A stretch of DNA of 56,420 nucleotides from CAIUPE01 sp037131735. GTDB taxonomy: Bacteria > Pseudomonadota > Alphaproteobacteria > Rhizobiales > Beijerinckiaceae. A program made the position numbers and the translations under genes. The stretch spans positions 1-56,420 of the forward strand of contig JBAXQM010000015.1 in the NCBI GenBank assembly GCA_037131735.1, in the 5' to 3' direction. Of the stretch, positions 1 through 8,108 are shown piece after piece. How positions within the stretch are numbered: position 1 is the first letter of the stretch; every line of letters begins with the position of its first letter. The notes below the pieces were generated by a model. The model did no database searches. It saw nothing but the letters and a program-made list of their open reading frames with translations, and had not been told where the DNA came from.

Positions 1-2531
1 TCGCGCCCGATCCCCAATTGATTGGCAAGGCCAAAGGCCGATATGCCGTAAATGATGCCGAAATTGATTGCCTTGGCGCGACGGCGGATCATCGGATCCA
101 TATCTTTCACCGGCACACCAAACATTTCAGATGCCGTCATCGCATGAATATCGATTCCTTCCGCAAAGGCTTTGCGCAAAGCGGGAATGTCGGCGATATG
201 CGCGAGAATGCGCAATTCAATTTGCGAATAATCGGCGCTCAATAATTTATGGCCCGCAATCGGCACAAAGGCCGCGCGAATTTTACGACCTTCTTCCGTG
301 CGCACGGGAATATTTTGTACATTCGGCTCAGAGGATGAGAGACGCCCCGTTGTAGTGGCCGCAAGCGAGAAACTCGTATGCACGCGCTTGGTTTCCGCGT
401 TCACAAAATCCGGCAGCGCATCGGCATAGGTCGATTTCAGTTTGGAGATTTGCCGCCATTCCAAGATGCGTTTTGGTAATTCATGGCCCTGATCGGAGAG
501 CTCCTCAAGAATTTGCGCGCCCGTGGCCCATGCACCGGTTGCGGTTTTCTTGCCGCCGGGAATGCCCATTTTGCCGAATAGAATATCGCCCAATTGTTTG
601 GGAGACGCAGGGTTGAAAGTCTCGCCTGCTGCTTCATGAATCTCATGCTCAAGTCGCGCCATGATCTGCGCGAATTCACCGGAGAGGCGCGAGAGCATTT
701 GGCGATCAATCGATATACCGCGCCGTTCCATGCGGGCGAGCACATCAAGCAAAGGCCGCTCAAGCGTTTCATAAACGGTGGTCATGCGTTCAGCCACAAG
801 ACGCGGCTTCAATACGCGCCACAAGCGCAAAGTCACATCGGCATCCTCGGCCGCATAGGCTGTTGCTTTATCAAGGGGCACGCGCGCAAAGCCGATGAAA
901 TTTTTGCCTGAACCCGCCACTTCCGAGAAGGGGATGGTTTCATGACCAAGATGACGCTTCGATAGTTCATCCATGCCATGCGAGCCTCGGCCCGCATCAA
1001 GCACATAGGAGAGCAACATCGTGTCGTCGAAGGGCGCAACTTCGATGCCGTGGCGTTTCAAAACGAGCCAATCATATTTGAGATTTTGGCCGATCTTCAA
1101 AACCGACTTGTCTTCAAGTAGCGGCTTCAGATGTTTGATCGCATCGCGCACCGGAATTTGTCCGGGCAATAAATCATTGCCGCCAAAAAGATCACCTGAT
1201 CCTTCGCTGCGATGCTGCAACGGAATATAGCAGGCGCGGCCCGGACGCGTGGCGAGAGAAATACCAACCAGATCTGCCGCCATCGCATCAAGCGCGCTGG
1301 TTTCGGTATCAACCGCGACCACGCCTTCTTCACGTGCTTCGGCTATGAATTGATCCAGTGTTTTAAGATCGGTGACGGTCACATAGGCCGAGCGATCTAT
1401 TTTCGATGCCACCGCCTCCGCCACGCGATGGCTTGCAAGCTGTTGCGGCGTCTGCGCAGCAGCTTTGCCTTTCGCATCACCCGACGATGAGGATGTTTTG
1501 TCGGAGGATCCCGTGCGCGTTGCGTCATCGCCATCATTTTTTTCTGAGGTGACAGTTTCTGTCGCCCCCTTCGCCCATATTGTTCCTGCGCCGGCTCTGG
1601 AGAGTTCGGGGTCGGCGTCGATCAGCGACGCGTCGGCCTCATAGGCTTCGGCCACGCGGCGCGTGATCGTGTTGAATTCCATCGCTTTCAAGAAGGCGAT
1701 GAGATTGCGGGGGTCGGGATCATGCAACACAAGGTCATCGAGCGGCACTTCGAGCGGCACATGTGCTTCAAGCCGCACAAGATCGCGCGAGATACGCGCT
1801 TTGTCGGCGTGCTCAATAAGAGACTCGCGACGCTTGGGTTGTTTGATTTCTCCGGCTCGCGCCAGAAGCTGATCAAGATCGCCATATTCCTCGATCAGCT
1901 GCGCCGCCGTCTTGATGCCAATGCCCGGCACGCCCGGCACATTGTCCACGGAGTCACCGGCCAGCGCCTGCACATCGACCACTCGCTCAGGGGGCACGCC
2001 GAATTTCTCGATCACTTCATCGCGACCGATCCGCTTATCTTTCATCGAATCGTAAAGCGCGACACCATTTCCGACGAGCTGCATCAGATCCTTATCGGAG
2101 GAGACAATCGTGGTGGTAGCACCCGCTTGGGATGCCAAGCGCGCATAGGTTGCAATCAGATCATCCGCCTCGTAGTCTTTCTGTTCGATAGATGGGAGAT
2201 CAAACGCCCGAACCGCGTCGCGTATCAGTTTGAACTGGGGGCGGAGATCCTCAGGCGGCTCGGTGCGGTTCGCCTTGTAGTCCGCATAAAGTCGGTTACG
2301 GAAGGTTTCGGAGGAATGGTCGAAGATTACCGCGAGATGCGTGGGCCGCTCACCAGCCACGGAGTCGCGCATCAGCTTCCAGAGCATATTGCAAAAGCCC
2401 GCGACGGCGCCGATGGGCAATCCGTCCGATTTACGCGTCAGCGGCGGCAAAGCGTGAAAAGCGCGGAAAATATAGCCCGATCCATCGACCAGGAAGACGT
2501 GGTCGCCGCGCTTGATCTGTTTCTGTGTCAT
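1..2531 (-). CDS. polA: DNA polymerase I (3' end beyond window)
   Basis: Replicative gap-filling and repair polymerase; removes RNA primers from Okazaki fragments. The first 843 or so codons are present and the end runs off the left edge. Visible in order: N-terminal 5'-3' nuclease (starting MTQKQIKRGDHVFLVDGSGY), a low-complexity Ser/Thr/Asp linker around residues 325-350, a 3'-5' exonuclease domain with DTET (Asp408, Glu410), GQNLKYD and YAAEDADVT, then the polymerase domain with motif A ADYSQIELR (Asp767) and the start of motif B (RRRAKAINFG). Proofreading residues are therefore intact, unlike in Taq-type enzymes. Motif C lies outside the window. The start is ATG at 2531, preceded by GGGTGG about 4 nt upstream. 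It is divergent from the LysR gene at 2636, with a 104-bp shared promoter region. Confidence 0.96.
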   Translation of the reverse strand, partial: MTQKQIKRGDHVFLVDGSGYIFRAFHALPPLTRKSDGLPIGAVAGFCNMLWKLMRDSVAGERPTHLAVIFDHSSETFRNRLYADYKANRTEPPEDLRPQFKLIRDAVRAFDLPSIEQKDYEADDLIATYARLASQAGATTTIVSSDKDLMQLVGNGVALYDSMKDKRIGRDEVIEKFGVPPERVVDVQALAGDSVDNVPGVPGIGIKTAAQLIEEYGDLDQLLARAGEIKQPKRRESLIEHADKARISRDLVRLEAHVPLEVPLDDLVLHDPDPRNLIAFLKAMEFNTITRRVAEAYEADASLIDADPELSRAGAGTIWAKGATETVTSEKNDGDDATRTGSSDKTSSSSGDAKGKAAAQTPQQLASHRVAEAVASKIDRSAYVTVTDLKTLDQFIAEAREEGVVAVDTETSALDAMAADLVGISLATRPGRACYIPLQHRSEGSGDLFGGNDLLPGQIPVRDAIKHLKPLLEDKSVLKIGQNLKYDWLVLKRHGIEVAPFDDTMLLSYVLDAGRGSHGMDELSKRHLGHETIPFSEVAGSGKNFIGFARVPLDKATAYAAEDADVTLRLWRVLKPRLVAERMTTVYETLERPLLDVLARMERRGISIDRQMLSRLSGEFAQIMARLEHEIHEAAGETFNPASPKQLGDILFGKMGIPGGKKTATGAWATGAQILEELSDQGHELPKRILEWRQISKLKSTYADALPDFVNAETKRVHTSFSLAATTTGRLSSSEPNVQNIPVRTEEGRKIRAAFVPIAGHKLLSADYSQIELRILAHIADIPALRKAFAEGIDIHAMTASEMFGVPVKDMDPMIRRRAKAINFGIIYGISAFGLANQLGIGR

Positions 2532-2635
2532 AATTCCACCCGATTCACTGCCATTATCCCACGGCAGAGCGGCGGGGGCAAAATTTTCAGCCGTCGCCCC
2601 GTCCGAGGCCTCGCCTACCCTTGCGGATCAGCCCG

Positions 2636-3583
2636 ATGACCCAGCCCAAATTATCAATCCGGCAGGTCGAAATCGTCGAGGCAGTGGCGCGCCATCGTTC
2701 CGTTAGCAAAGCGGCAAACGAACTGCATGTTACGCAATCGGCGTTGTCTCACGCCTTGGGTGTCATTGAAGACGGTCTCGGCGTGAAGCTATTTACCCGC
2801 GCTCAGTCAGGCGTTGAGCCGACCGCCTATGTGGAACCTTTTATTGCGCGTGCGCGCACGCTGCGTTCCGTCATCGCCGATACAACGCGCGAGCTGAAAA
2901 GTAAGGCGAAACAACCGGTCAGATCCCTGACGATACAATGCGGATTTAGAGCGGGCGTTTTGTGGGTCACGCCGGCACTTGCCAAAGTGGCAGCGCAGAT
3001 TCCTGAACTCCACATCAATATCAGTTATAATGTGCAATCAATTCAGAGTGATGTGGAGAGGGGTATAACCGATATCGGCCTCGCGTCACCTCAGCAATAT
3101 AACGCGACAGACGCGTTCCTTGTTGAACCACTGGGTCAACTTACAAATCAATTATACGCATCGCCCCATCACCCTCTCGCAAAACTTGATGTCGTTACTT
3201 TGGATGATTTGCGTAACTATCCAATGGTTGGAAATCTGATTATTCTACCCCATGCGGATATTTTCGAAGGAAATCCGGGACGTTTAGGAACCTATGATCC
3301 TGTAACGAGAACCATGCGATGTGCCATTTCGATTAACACCATCGGCGGTGTGATTGACGTCTTGAGGCAGTCTGACGGCGTTGCGTGCCTCCCTCCTCCC
3401 CTCGTAAGCGAGGCTGTAAATGCCGGTCATATTGTTCAACTCAATGATGAGCTTGTTACGCATTTACCGATTGACGTTAACATCATCGCGCGCAGATCAG
3501 CCTTGGAGCGCCGTGAAGTTCAGTTATTCATCAACGCACTCAAAGAGGTTGAACAGTATCGGCATTCAAACAGCGACGTCTAA
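2636..3583 (+). CDS. LysR-family transcriptional regulator
   Basis: A DNA-binding regulator of 315 aa. The N-terminal winged helix-turn-helix spans about residues 5-65 (SVSKAANELHVTQSALSHAL is the recognition region), followed by a periplasmic-binding-protein-like effector domain to about residue 300. ATG at 2636 (MTQPKLSIRQ) places the HTH at the usual family distance; an upstream in-frame ATG at 2621 is less likely. The effector is unknown. It is divergent from polA and convergent with the unknown gene ending at 3589, with only a few bases between. Its DNA is visibly more AT-rich than polA or the lpt block, which hints at later acquisition. Its likely target is not visible: no metabolic operon is adjacent. 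Confidence 0.85.
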   Translation: MTQPKLSIRQVEIVEAVARHRSVSKAANELHVTQSALSHALGVIEDGLGVKLFTRAQSGVEPTAYVEPFIARARTLRSVIADTTRELKSKAKQPVRSLTIQCGFRAGVLWVTPALAKVAAQIPELHINISYNVQSIQSDVERGITDIGLASPQQYNATDAFLVEPLGQLTNQLYASPHHPLAKLDVVTLDDLRNYPMVGNLIILPHADIFEGNPGRLGTYDPVTRTMRCAISINTIGGVIDVLRQSDGVACLPPPLVSEAVNAGHIVQLNDELVTHLPIDVNIIARRSALERREVQLFINALKEVEQYRHSNSDV

Positions 3584-3588
3584 AAAGA

Positions 3589-3999
3589 TTATTTTTCAAT
3601 CTGCGCAAGAAGCCTTACGATATCAACTTTAAGTGTGGCAAAAGCAACAATATGCCGCCGCTCGACCGGGGCCTCACAATCGAGATCAGAAAGGAGTTCA
3701 GCATCGAGAATGGATAATTTTGTTAAAACCTGATGCGCTGACGTTGCAGGCATTGATAATATTTTTTGTGCTGATTTTTCAGACTGCAAAGCATTCTCGG
3801 CAATGGCATCAAAAGAGCCATGATCGGCCTCAACGCTTTTTGATTGATAATAATCCATCACAGCGCGATCAAAGCGCTCTTCATCGGACGGAATATCTGG
3901 CGACTCTATAGATATCCTAACATTGGAATATGCCCTATGATCTAAGAGATCTAAGACTTGGCGGGCTTCTTTAGAGGGCTGCAATTTTTTTTGGCGCAT
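3589..3999 (-). CDS. hypothetical protein, 136 aa
   Basis: I do not recognise a characterised family. The protein is soluble and charged, with no signal peptide or membrane segment. The N-terminal half is acidic; the C-terminal half looks helical, with a leucine-rich segment (ILSMPATSAHQVLTKLSILD) and a final VERRHIVAFATLKVDIVRLLAQIEK-like helix (residues about 112-136). Similar MPAT...KL arrangements occur in small unannotated alphaproteobacterial proteins, but that is recall rather than a search. It lies tail-to-tail with the LysR gene ending at 3583 and head-to-head with the LysR gene starting at 4155. Start ATG at 3999; no strong ribosome site is seen. Confidence 0.6.
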   Translation of the reverse strand: MRQKKLQPSKEARQVLDLLDHRAYSNVRISIESPDIPSDEERFDRAVMDYYQSKSVEADHGSFDAIAENALQSEKSAQKILSMPATSAHQVLTKLSILDAELLSDLDCEAPVERRHIVAFATLKVDIVRLLAQIEK

Positions 4000-4070
4000 T
4001 ATAAGATGTCCGAAATCATTTCTTGAAAATGATCCTAACGACGCGCCAGCTGAGATTAATAATGAATTTT

Positions 4071-4098
4071 TTGCATTAAGATATATGACAGGTATATT
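4071..4098 (+). promoter_or_regulatory. candidate sigma-70 promoter for second LysR gene
   Basis: TTGCAT (4071-4076), a 16-nt spacer and TATATT (4093-4098), in a 155-bp AT-rich gap between divergent genes. It would give a leader of about 50 nt before ATG 4155. The match is by eye only, and AT-rich DNA gives chance matches. Confidence 0.35.
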
Positions 4099-4154
4099 AT
4101 GAATTCCAAGTATCTTAGTATGAAAAACAGTTATAGAAACAATGTTGCCCTGAT

Positions 4155-5147
4155 ATGCACCTAACCTTACGTCATTTTGAGCTCGTTGAGGCGGTCCATA
4201 GGTATGGCAGCTTTACCTTCGCCGCGAAATCGCTTGGGCTGTCCCAACCAGCCCTATCGCGCGCCATCAAAGCACTGGAAGAACAAATCGGCGGAAGGCT
4301 TTTTGAGGCGAGCGAGAAGGGCCTGGTCCCTACGCCGCTTGCCGAAGTGTTTATAAAACGCCACGAAACCCTGAGTATCCCTCTTGAAGAAATCCTTGTT
4401 GATATTGATCATCTCAAAGCCGCACTTAAAGGCAAAGTGATTGTCGGCGTAGGTACTTATGCGCCGTTGTTATCGGTTTACGCGACCATCGCGCAGATTC
4501 ATCAACAAAACTCGTCGATTGCTATTGATCTTATCGAACGAGACTGGCGCGACATCATGCTGGCGCTCATTTCAGGCAAAATCGATCTCGGTGTCGTTGA
4601 CGTTTCGGCAGCTCGGCAAAATAGCCAGTTTGAAGTCGAGAAATTACCGGCACATTCATGTGGAATATATGTTCGCAAGGGGCATCCGTTGGCGACCAAG
4701 CGGGAAATCACGGCGGCGGAACTTTCACACTATTCTTATTGCGGAACCTACCCCTCCCATTGGGTCCTCGAGCGGGTGGGCAGCCAAAGCGCCGTTTTCG
4801 GAGTGAGCACACACGGATCAAAAGCGCTGTCTGCCCCGATTACCCTCCACACATTAGAGGCTGCCCGCCAGGTTGTTCTTTCCAGTGACGCTTTCGGAAG
4901 CTTTCCGCGCATTCTTCTTCAAAAGAGTAAGGCGGCCTTTATGGGTGAGGGATTAACGCTCCTCAATGTTCCGGAACTCAACTGGCTGAGCACAACTTAT
5001 GGTATGATCTGGCGGCGAAGCCGCCCGCAAAGCCCGGCCCTTGAAGCCTTTATGGCGCAATTGAGAACCGTAGAGGCTGCGATCGCCCAAGAAGAAGTCC
5101 GCTTGGCAATTACCCCCCCCCCCCGCCGCTTAGGCACTATTCGTTGA
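4155..5147 (+). CDS. LysR-family transcriptional regulator with C-terminal poly-C tract
   Basis: A 330-aa regulator. The HTH occupies residues about 3-62 (GSFTFAAKSLGLSQPALSRAIKALE), with a LysR substrate-binding fold from about residue 90 (GKVIVGVGTYAPLLSVY). The ligand is unknown and the two LysR proteins in this patch are not close copies of each other. The tail contains a run of 12 C residues (5113-5124) encoding the three prolines of AITPPPRRLGTIR, so slippage would change only the last few residues or the stop. The stop codon TGA (5145-5147) overlaps the perfect TTGACA that probably serves the tRNA-Leu downstream. ATG 4155 has no obvious Shine-Dalgarno sequence. Confidence 0.85.
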   Translation: MHLTLRHFELVEAVHRYGSFTFAAKSLGLSQPALSRAIKALEEQIGGRLFEASEKGLVPTPLAEVFIKRHETLSIPLEEILVDIDHLKAALKGKVIVGVGTYAPLLSVYATIAQIHQQNSSIAIDLIERDWRDIMLALISGKIDLGVVDVSAARQNSQFEVEKLPAHSCGIYVRKGHPLATKREITAAELSHYSYCGTYPSHWVLERVGSQSAVFGVSTHGSKALSAPITLHTLEAARQVVLSSDAFGSFPRILLQKSKAAFMGEGLTLLNVPELNWLSTTYGMIWRRSRPQSPALEAFMAQLRTVEAAIAQEEVRLAITPPPRRLGTIR

Positions 5148-5172
5148 CAAGCGGAAGCGCGCGCCCTTAAGA
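5144..5172 (+). promoter_or_regulatory. candidate tRNA-Leu promoter
   Basis: TTGACA (5144-5149) followed after 17 nt by TTAAGA (5167-5172). The tRNA begins at 5183, which fits a short 5' leader. The -35 is perfect and the -10 is weak. The -35 overlaps the stop codon of the upstream LysR gene. Confidence 0.45.
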
Positions 5173-5182
5173 ACCCCCTCAT

Positions 5183-5267
5183 GCCCAGGTGGCGGAATTG
5201 GTAGACGCGCTGGTTTCAGGTACCAGTGATGCAAGTCGTGGAGGTTCGAGTCCTCTCCTGGGCACCA
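5183..5267 (+). tRNA. tRNA-Leu(CAG)
   Basis: Acceptor arms GCCCAGG (5183-5189) and CCTGGGC (5257-5263) pair perfectly, followed by discriminator A and an encoded CCA (5265-5267). The anticodon stem CTGGT/ACCAG encloses the loop TTCAGGT, giving anticodon CAG, which reads CUG. The T-arm GAGGTTCGAGTCCTC and the extended variable arm expected of a class II tRNA are present. Confidence 0.97.
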
Positions 5268-5277
5268 AATCCGAAGC

Positions 5278-5309
5278 GTCCGCCCATCATAAGCGCGGAC
5301 ATTTTGTTT
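5278..5309 (+). terminator. candidate terminator after tRNA-Leu
   Basis: Stem GTCCGC (5278-5283) with GCGGAC (5295-5300), an 11-nt loop and the T-rich tail ATTTTGTTT. A second small hairpin, CCGGTT-CAA-AACCGG, follows at 5314-5328 in front of the nuclease gene. Confidence 0.5.
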
Positions 5310-5358
5310 CCATCCGGTTCAAAACCGGAACTCTGGCCCGAATGGGACGTTCTTGCAT

Positions 5359-5973
5359 ATGACCATCCGTCTTCATAAGGGCGATCTGCCCGCCGATCAC
5401 GCTCTCGGGCCCGTTGTCGCCATCGATACGGAAACGCTCGGTCTCAACCCGCATCGCGATCGACTTTGCCTTGTGCAGCTCTCACGCGGAGACGGTAGCG
5501 CTGATCTCGTCCAAATCCCGGCTGGTGATGCGCCTGCACCCAATCTGCAAAAACTTCTTGCCGATCCGAAAGTGCTAAAACTCTTTCATTTCGGCCGCTT
5601 CGATATTGCCGTGATGCAAAACCGCTTCGGCGTCAGAACGGCTCCGGTCTATTGCACCAAAATCGCCTCACGTTTGGTGCGCACCTATACCGACCGGCAT
5701 GGCCTCAAAGATCTCACGCGCGAACTCCTCGGCATCGATCTTTCAAAGCAGCAACAATCCTCCGATTGGGGGGCGGCCGAACTGACCGAAGCACAATGTG
5801 CCTATGCTGCCTCCGATGTGCTCCACTTGCACGACCTCAAGGCCAAGCTCGACATATTGCTTGAGCGTGAGGGGCGCACGGCGCTTGCCCAGTCCTGCTT
5901 CAATTTCTTGCCGGCCCGCGCCGCGCTCGACCTTGCAGGTTGGGACGACATCGATATTTTCGCGCATAGCTGA
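5359..5973 (+). CDS. rnd: RNase D-like 3'-5' exonuclease (short form)
   Basis: A DEDDy-family 3'-5' exoribonuclease of 204 aa, expected to trim 3' ends of tRNA and other structured RNA. Exo I AIDTET (about residues 23-28), Exo II HFGRFDIAV (about 77-85) and Exo III YAASDVLHLH (about 150) carry the four acidic ligands and the tyrosine. It consists only of the catalytic domain; the HRDC domains of the E. coli-type protein (about 375 aa) are absent, as is usual for the short alphaproteobacterial paralogue. ATG 5359 is chosen over the in-frame TTG six bases earlier. It sits between tRNA-Leu and lptC (45 nt gap) and may be co-transcribed with the lpt genes. Confidence 0.88.
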   Translation: MTIRLHKGDLPADHALGPVVAIDTETLGLNPHRDRLCLVQLSRGDGSADLVQIPAGDAPAPNLQKLLADPKVLKLFHFGRFDIAVMQNRFGVRTAPVYCTKIASRLVRTYTDRHGLKDLTRELLGIDLSKQQQSSDWGAAELTEAQCAYAASDVLHLHDLKAKLDILLEREGRTALAQSCFNFLPARAALDLAGWDDIDIFAHS

Positions 5974-6018
5974 CGCGAACCCTGATCGAGATCTGCTCGG
6001 TCGAAAGGCCCTTAATCC

Positions 6019-6693
6019 ATGTCCATGGGCGCTGCCCTTCCCCTTCGTTCTCCTGCGCGCCGCGAGGCGGCGTTCAAGGCGGCGTGGCGCCATACAAAAT
6101 GGGTGCGGTTTCTCCGCTTTGCCCTGCCGACCTGCGCGGCACTGGCAATCATCGGACCAGTCTTGTATGTTTTTCTCGAACCATTGAAATCCCTTCCGGC
6201 CGATATTGATATTGGCTCGCTGAATTTGGATGGCAGCAAGATCACGATGGATCGTGCCAATCTCAAAGGCTTCAAGGACGGCGATTTGCCCTTCACCATC
6301 AATGCAGACCAAGCCATCCAAGATGTCAGCACGCCCTATATTGTCGATCTCAACGGCTTGAAGGCCGATGTGACGATGCCCGACCGCTCCTTAGCCAAAA
6401 TCTCGGCCGACCACGGCGTGTATGACAGTCAGAAGGACGTGCTGACGGCGCGCGGCAACGTCGATATCAAATCGCCGCGCTATATGATCACCATGCGCTC
6501 GGGCGTGATTGATTTCAAAACCAATCGTGTCACCTCAAAAGAGCCCGTCACGGTGACCATAAAGGGCGGCACGATTGACGCCGACAGTATGAATGTCTTT
6601 GATAATGGCGATCGCGTGCAATTTGGAGGCCGCGTCCGCTCGGTCTTCCGCAGAGCGGGCGCGCCCATGAGTGGTGAGGGAACAGCGCCATGA
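6019..6693 (+). CDS. lptC: LPS export periplasmic/inner-membrane protein LptC
   Basis: A bitopic inner-membrane protein that receives lipopolysaccharide from LptB2FG and passes it to LptA. There is one N-terminal membrane helix (about residues 32-53, FALPTCAALAIIGPVLYVFL) after a basic cytoplasmic tail, then a periplasmic beta-jellyroll (DUF1239/LptC type) to about residue 205. At 224 aa it is longer than E. coli LptC (191 aa), as is normal in alphaproteobacteria. Start ATG 6019 has GAAAGG about 10 nt upstream. Its TGA overlaps the lptA start in an ATGA, so lptC, lptA and lptB are translationally coupled. Confidence 0.92.
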   Translation: MSMGAALPLRSPARREAAFKAAWRHTKWVRFLRFALPTCAALAIIGPVLYVFLEPLKSLPADIDIGSLNLDGSKITMDRANLKGFKDGDLPFTINADQAIQDVSTPYIVDLNGLKADVTMPDRSLAKISADHGVYDSQKDVLTARGNVDIKSPRYMITMRSGVIDFKTNRVTSKEPVTVTIKGGTIDADSMNVFDNGDRVQFGGRVRSVFRRAGAPMSGEGTAP

Positions 6694-7277
6694 TCAAGCG
6701 GCTTATCGCAGTATCTTTGATCGGCCTGGGGCTCGCTGCTGCCCTTACACCCGCGTCTTATGCCCAAGAGACCAAGGGCAAGCCAAGCGGTCTTTCCAAA
6801 AACTCGAAAGATCCGATCAATATCGAGGCCGACAGTCTCGAAGTCTTCGATAAAGAAGGGAAAGCCATCTATTCGGGCAATGTCATCGTGACCCAAGGCG
6901 AAACGGTGATGAAGGCCAAGAAGATGCAGATTTTCTATGTCCGGAGTGAAGAAGGCCAAGCCACTCCTGCAGAAGGCGAGAATGGCACGACGATCAAGCG
7001 TGTCGAAGCTGATGGCGAGGTGATTATTCTCGAAAAGGATCAGATCGCGACCGGCGACAAGGGTGTTTATGAGGCAACAACCGACGTCATGACGATGACC
7101 GGCAATGTGGCCTTGAGCAAAGGCCAGAACGTCACCAAGGGTCAGAAGCTCGTCTATAATCTCGGGACCGGCGTTGCCACGGTTGATGCGGGCGGCACTG
7201 GCCGCGTATCGAGCAGCTTTGTTTCAGGTGGCGACGCCAAAAAGCCAGCCGCTCAGGGGAAAACTCCCAAACCATGA
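6690..7277 (+). CDS. lptA: LPS transport periplasmic bridge protein LptA
   Basis: Soluble periplasmic protein that polymerises into the LPS bridge to LptD. A cleavable signal peptide is clear: basic MIKRL, hydrophobic IAVSLIGLGLAAALT, then cleavage near SYA-QE (about residue 26). The mature part is the repeated OstA/LptA beta-strand domain (INIEADSLEVFDKEGKAIYSGNV and later ATTDVMTMTGNVAL-like strands, residues about 40-170), ending in a Lys/Pro-rich tail. At 195 aa it is of usual size. It overlaps both neighbours by 4 bases (ATGA). Confidence 0.93.
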   Translation: MIKRLIAVSLIGLGLAAALTPASYAQETKGKPSGLSKNSKDPINIEADSLEVFDKEGKAIYSGNVIVTQGETVMKAKKMQIFYVRSEEGQATPAEGENGTTIKRVEADGEVIILEKDQIATGDKGVYEATTDVMTMTGNVALSKGQNVTKGQKLVYNLGTGVATVDAGGTGRVSSSFVSGGDAKKPAAQGKTPKP

Positions 7278-8032
7278 GTTTTGATGGCTCCGCGCGGGAT
7301 ACTGATCCCACCGGCTGGCTCATCGCCACTGGTCTGCAAAAAGCCTATCGCGGCCGTCGTGTAGTGCGCGATGCGTCGCTTGCGGTTAAAAGCGGTGAGG
7401 CGGTTGGGCTTCTCGGCCCCAATGGGGCGGGCAAGACAACGATCTTCTACATGATCACCGGTCTTGTACCCGCTGATGGCGGCCGCATCACGCTTGATGG
7501 TCATGACATCACGCCCTTCCCGATGTATCGCCGCGCGCGGCTCGGCATCGGCTATTTGCCGCAAGAAGCGTCGATTTTTCGGGGGCTTTCGGTCGAGGAC
7601 AATATCCGCGCGGTTCTCGAACTTGTTGAAAAAGACCGCGACCGCCGCGAGGCCGAGCTCGACCATCTCCTTGAAGAATTCGACATCAGTCGCGTGCGTA
7701 AGAGTCCCGCCATCGCGTTGTCAGGGGGCGAAAGACGGCGCTGCGAAATCGCCCGTGCGCTCGCCTCACGCCCGTCCTTCATGCTGCTCGACGAGCCGTT
7801 TGCCGGCATTGATCCGATTGCGGTCGGCGATATCCGCGCTTTGGTGCGCCAGCTCACGGCCCGCAAGATCGGCGTCCTGATCACCGACCATAATGTGCGC
7901 GAAACGCTCGGCCTGATTGACCGCGCTTATATTATCCATTCAGGACAAGTGCTTATGGAAGGCACGCCTGACGCGATCATCGCCAATGACGATGTCCGGC
8001 GCGTCTATTTGGGTGATGAATTCCGCCTTTGA
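7274..8032 (+). CDS. lptB: LPS export ABC ATPase LptB
   Basis: Cytoplasmic ATPase that powers LPS extraction with LptF/LptG, which are not in this window. All ABC motifs are intact: Walker A GPNGAGKT (about residues 50-57), the Q-loop in YLPQEASIF, signature LSGGERRR, Walker B FMLLDEP and H-loop TDHNV. At 252 aa it is slightly longer than the E. coli protein (241) because of an N-terminal extension before the ATPase core. It ends the lptC-lptA-lptB operon; rpoN follows after a promoter-bearing gap, the typical proteobacterial order. Confidence 0.95.
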   Translation: MSFDGSARDTDPTGWLIATGLQKAYRGRRVVRDASLAVKSGEAVGLLGPNGAGKTTIFYMITGLVPADGGRITLDGHDITPFPMYRRARLGIGYLPQEASIFRGLSVEDNIRAVLELVEKDRDRREAELDHLLEEFDISRVRKSPAIALSGGERRRCEIARALASRPSFMLLDEPFAGIDPIAVGDIRALVRQLTARKIGVLITDHNVRETLGLIDRAYIIHSGQVLMEGTPDAIIANDDVRRVYLGDEFRL

Positions 8033-8060
8033 CAGGCGACGTCCACACGCAGGACGTGTT

Positions 8061-8089
8061 TTGACCAAATACAATTTTAAGTATTTAAT
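8061..8089 (+). promoter_or_regulatory. candidate sigma-70 promoter of rpoN
   Basis: TTGACC (8061-8066), a 17-nt spacer and TTTAAT (8084-8089) match the consensus at 10 of 12 positions. Transcription would start near 8096, which gives a very short leader if translation starts at GTG 8109 and about 60 nt if it starts at GTG 8157. Confidence 0.55.
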
Positions 8090-8099
8090 CGGATATTAA
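8085..8099 (+). promoter_or_regulatory. CtrA-type box TTAA-N7-TTAA ahead of rpoN
   Basis: TTAA (8085-8088), exactly 7 nt, TTAA (8096-8099). This is the full recognition spacing of the cell-cycle regulator CtrA. It overlaps the -10 element and predicted start of the rpoN promoter, a position that would suit repression. Binding itself is inferred. Confidence 0.5.
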
Positions 8100-8108
8100 G
8101 CAAAATCT

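Noticed and set aside
1722..2639. A 305-codon open frame on the plus strand opposite polA
   Set aside because: It mirrors the polA coding frame on the other strand, has Arg/His-rich composition without domains, and polA shows clear motifs in this stretch.
4071..4098. CtrA box in the AT-rich gap before the second LysR gene
   Set aside because: TTAA half-sites occur there but not at the required 7-nt spacing.
2636..5147. A genomic island integrated at tRNA-Leu
   Set aside because: No integrase, no duplicated tRNA 3' end and the tRNA 3' side faces the housekeeping genes, so only base composition supports it.
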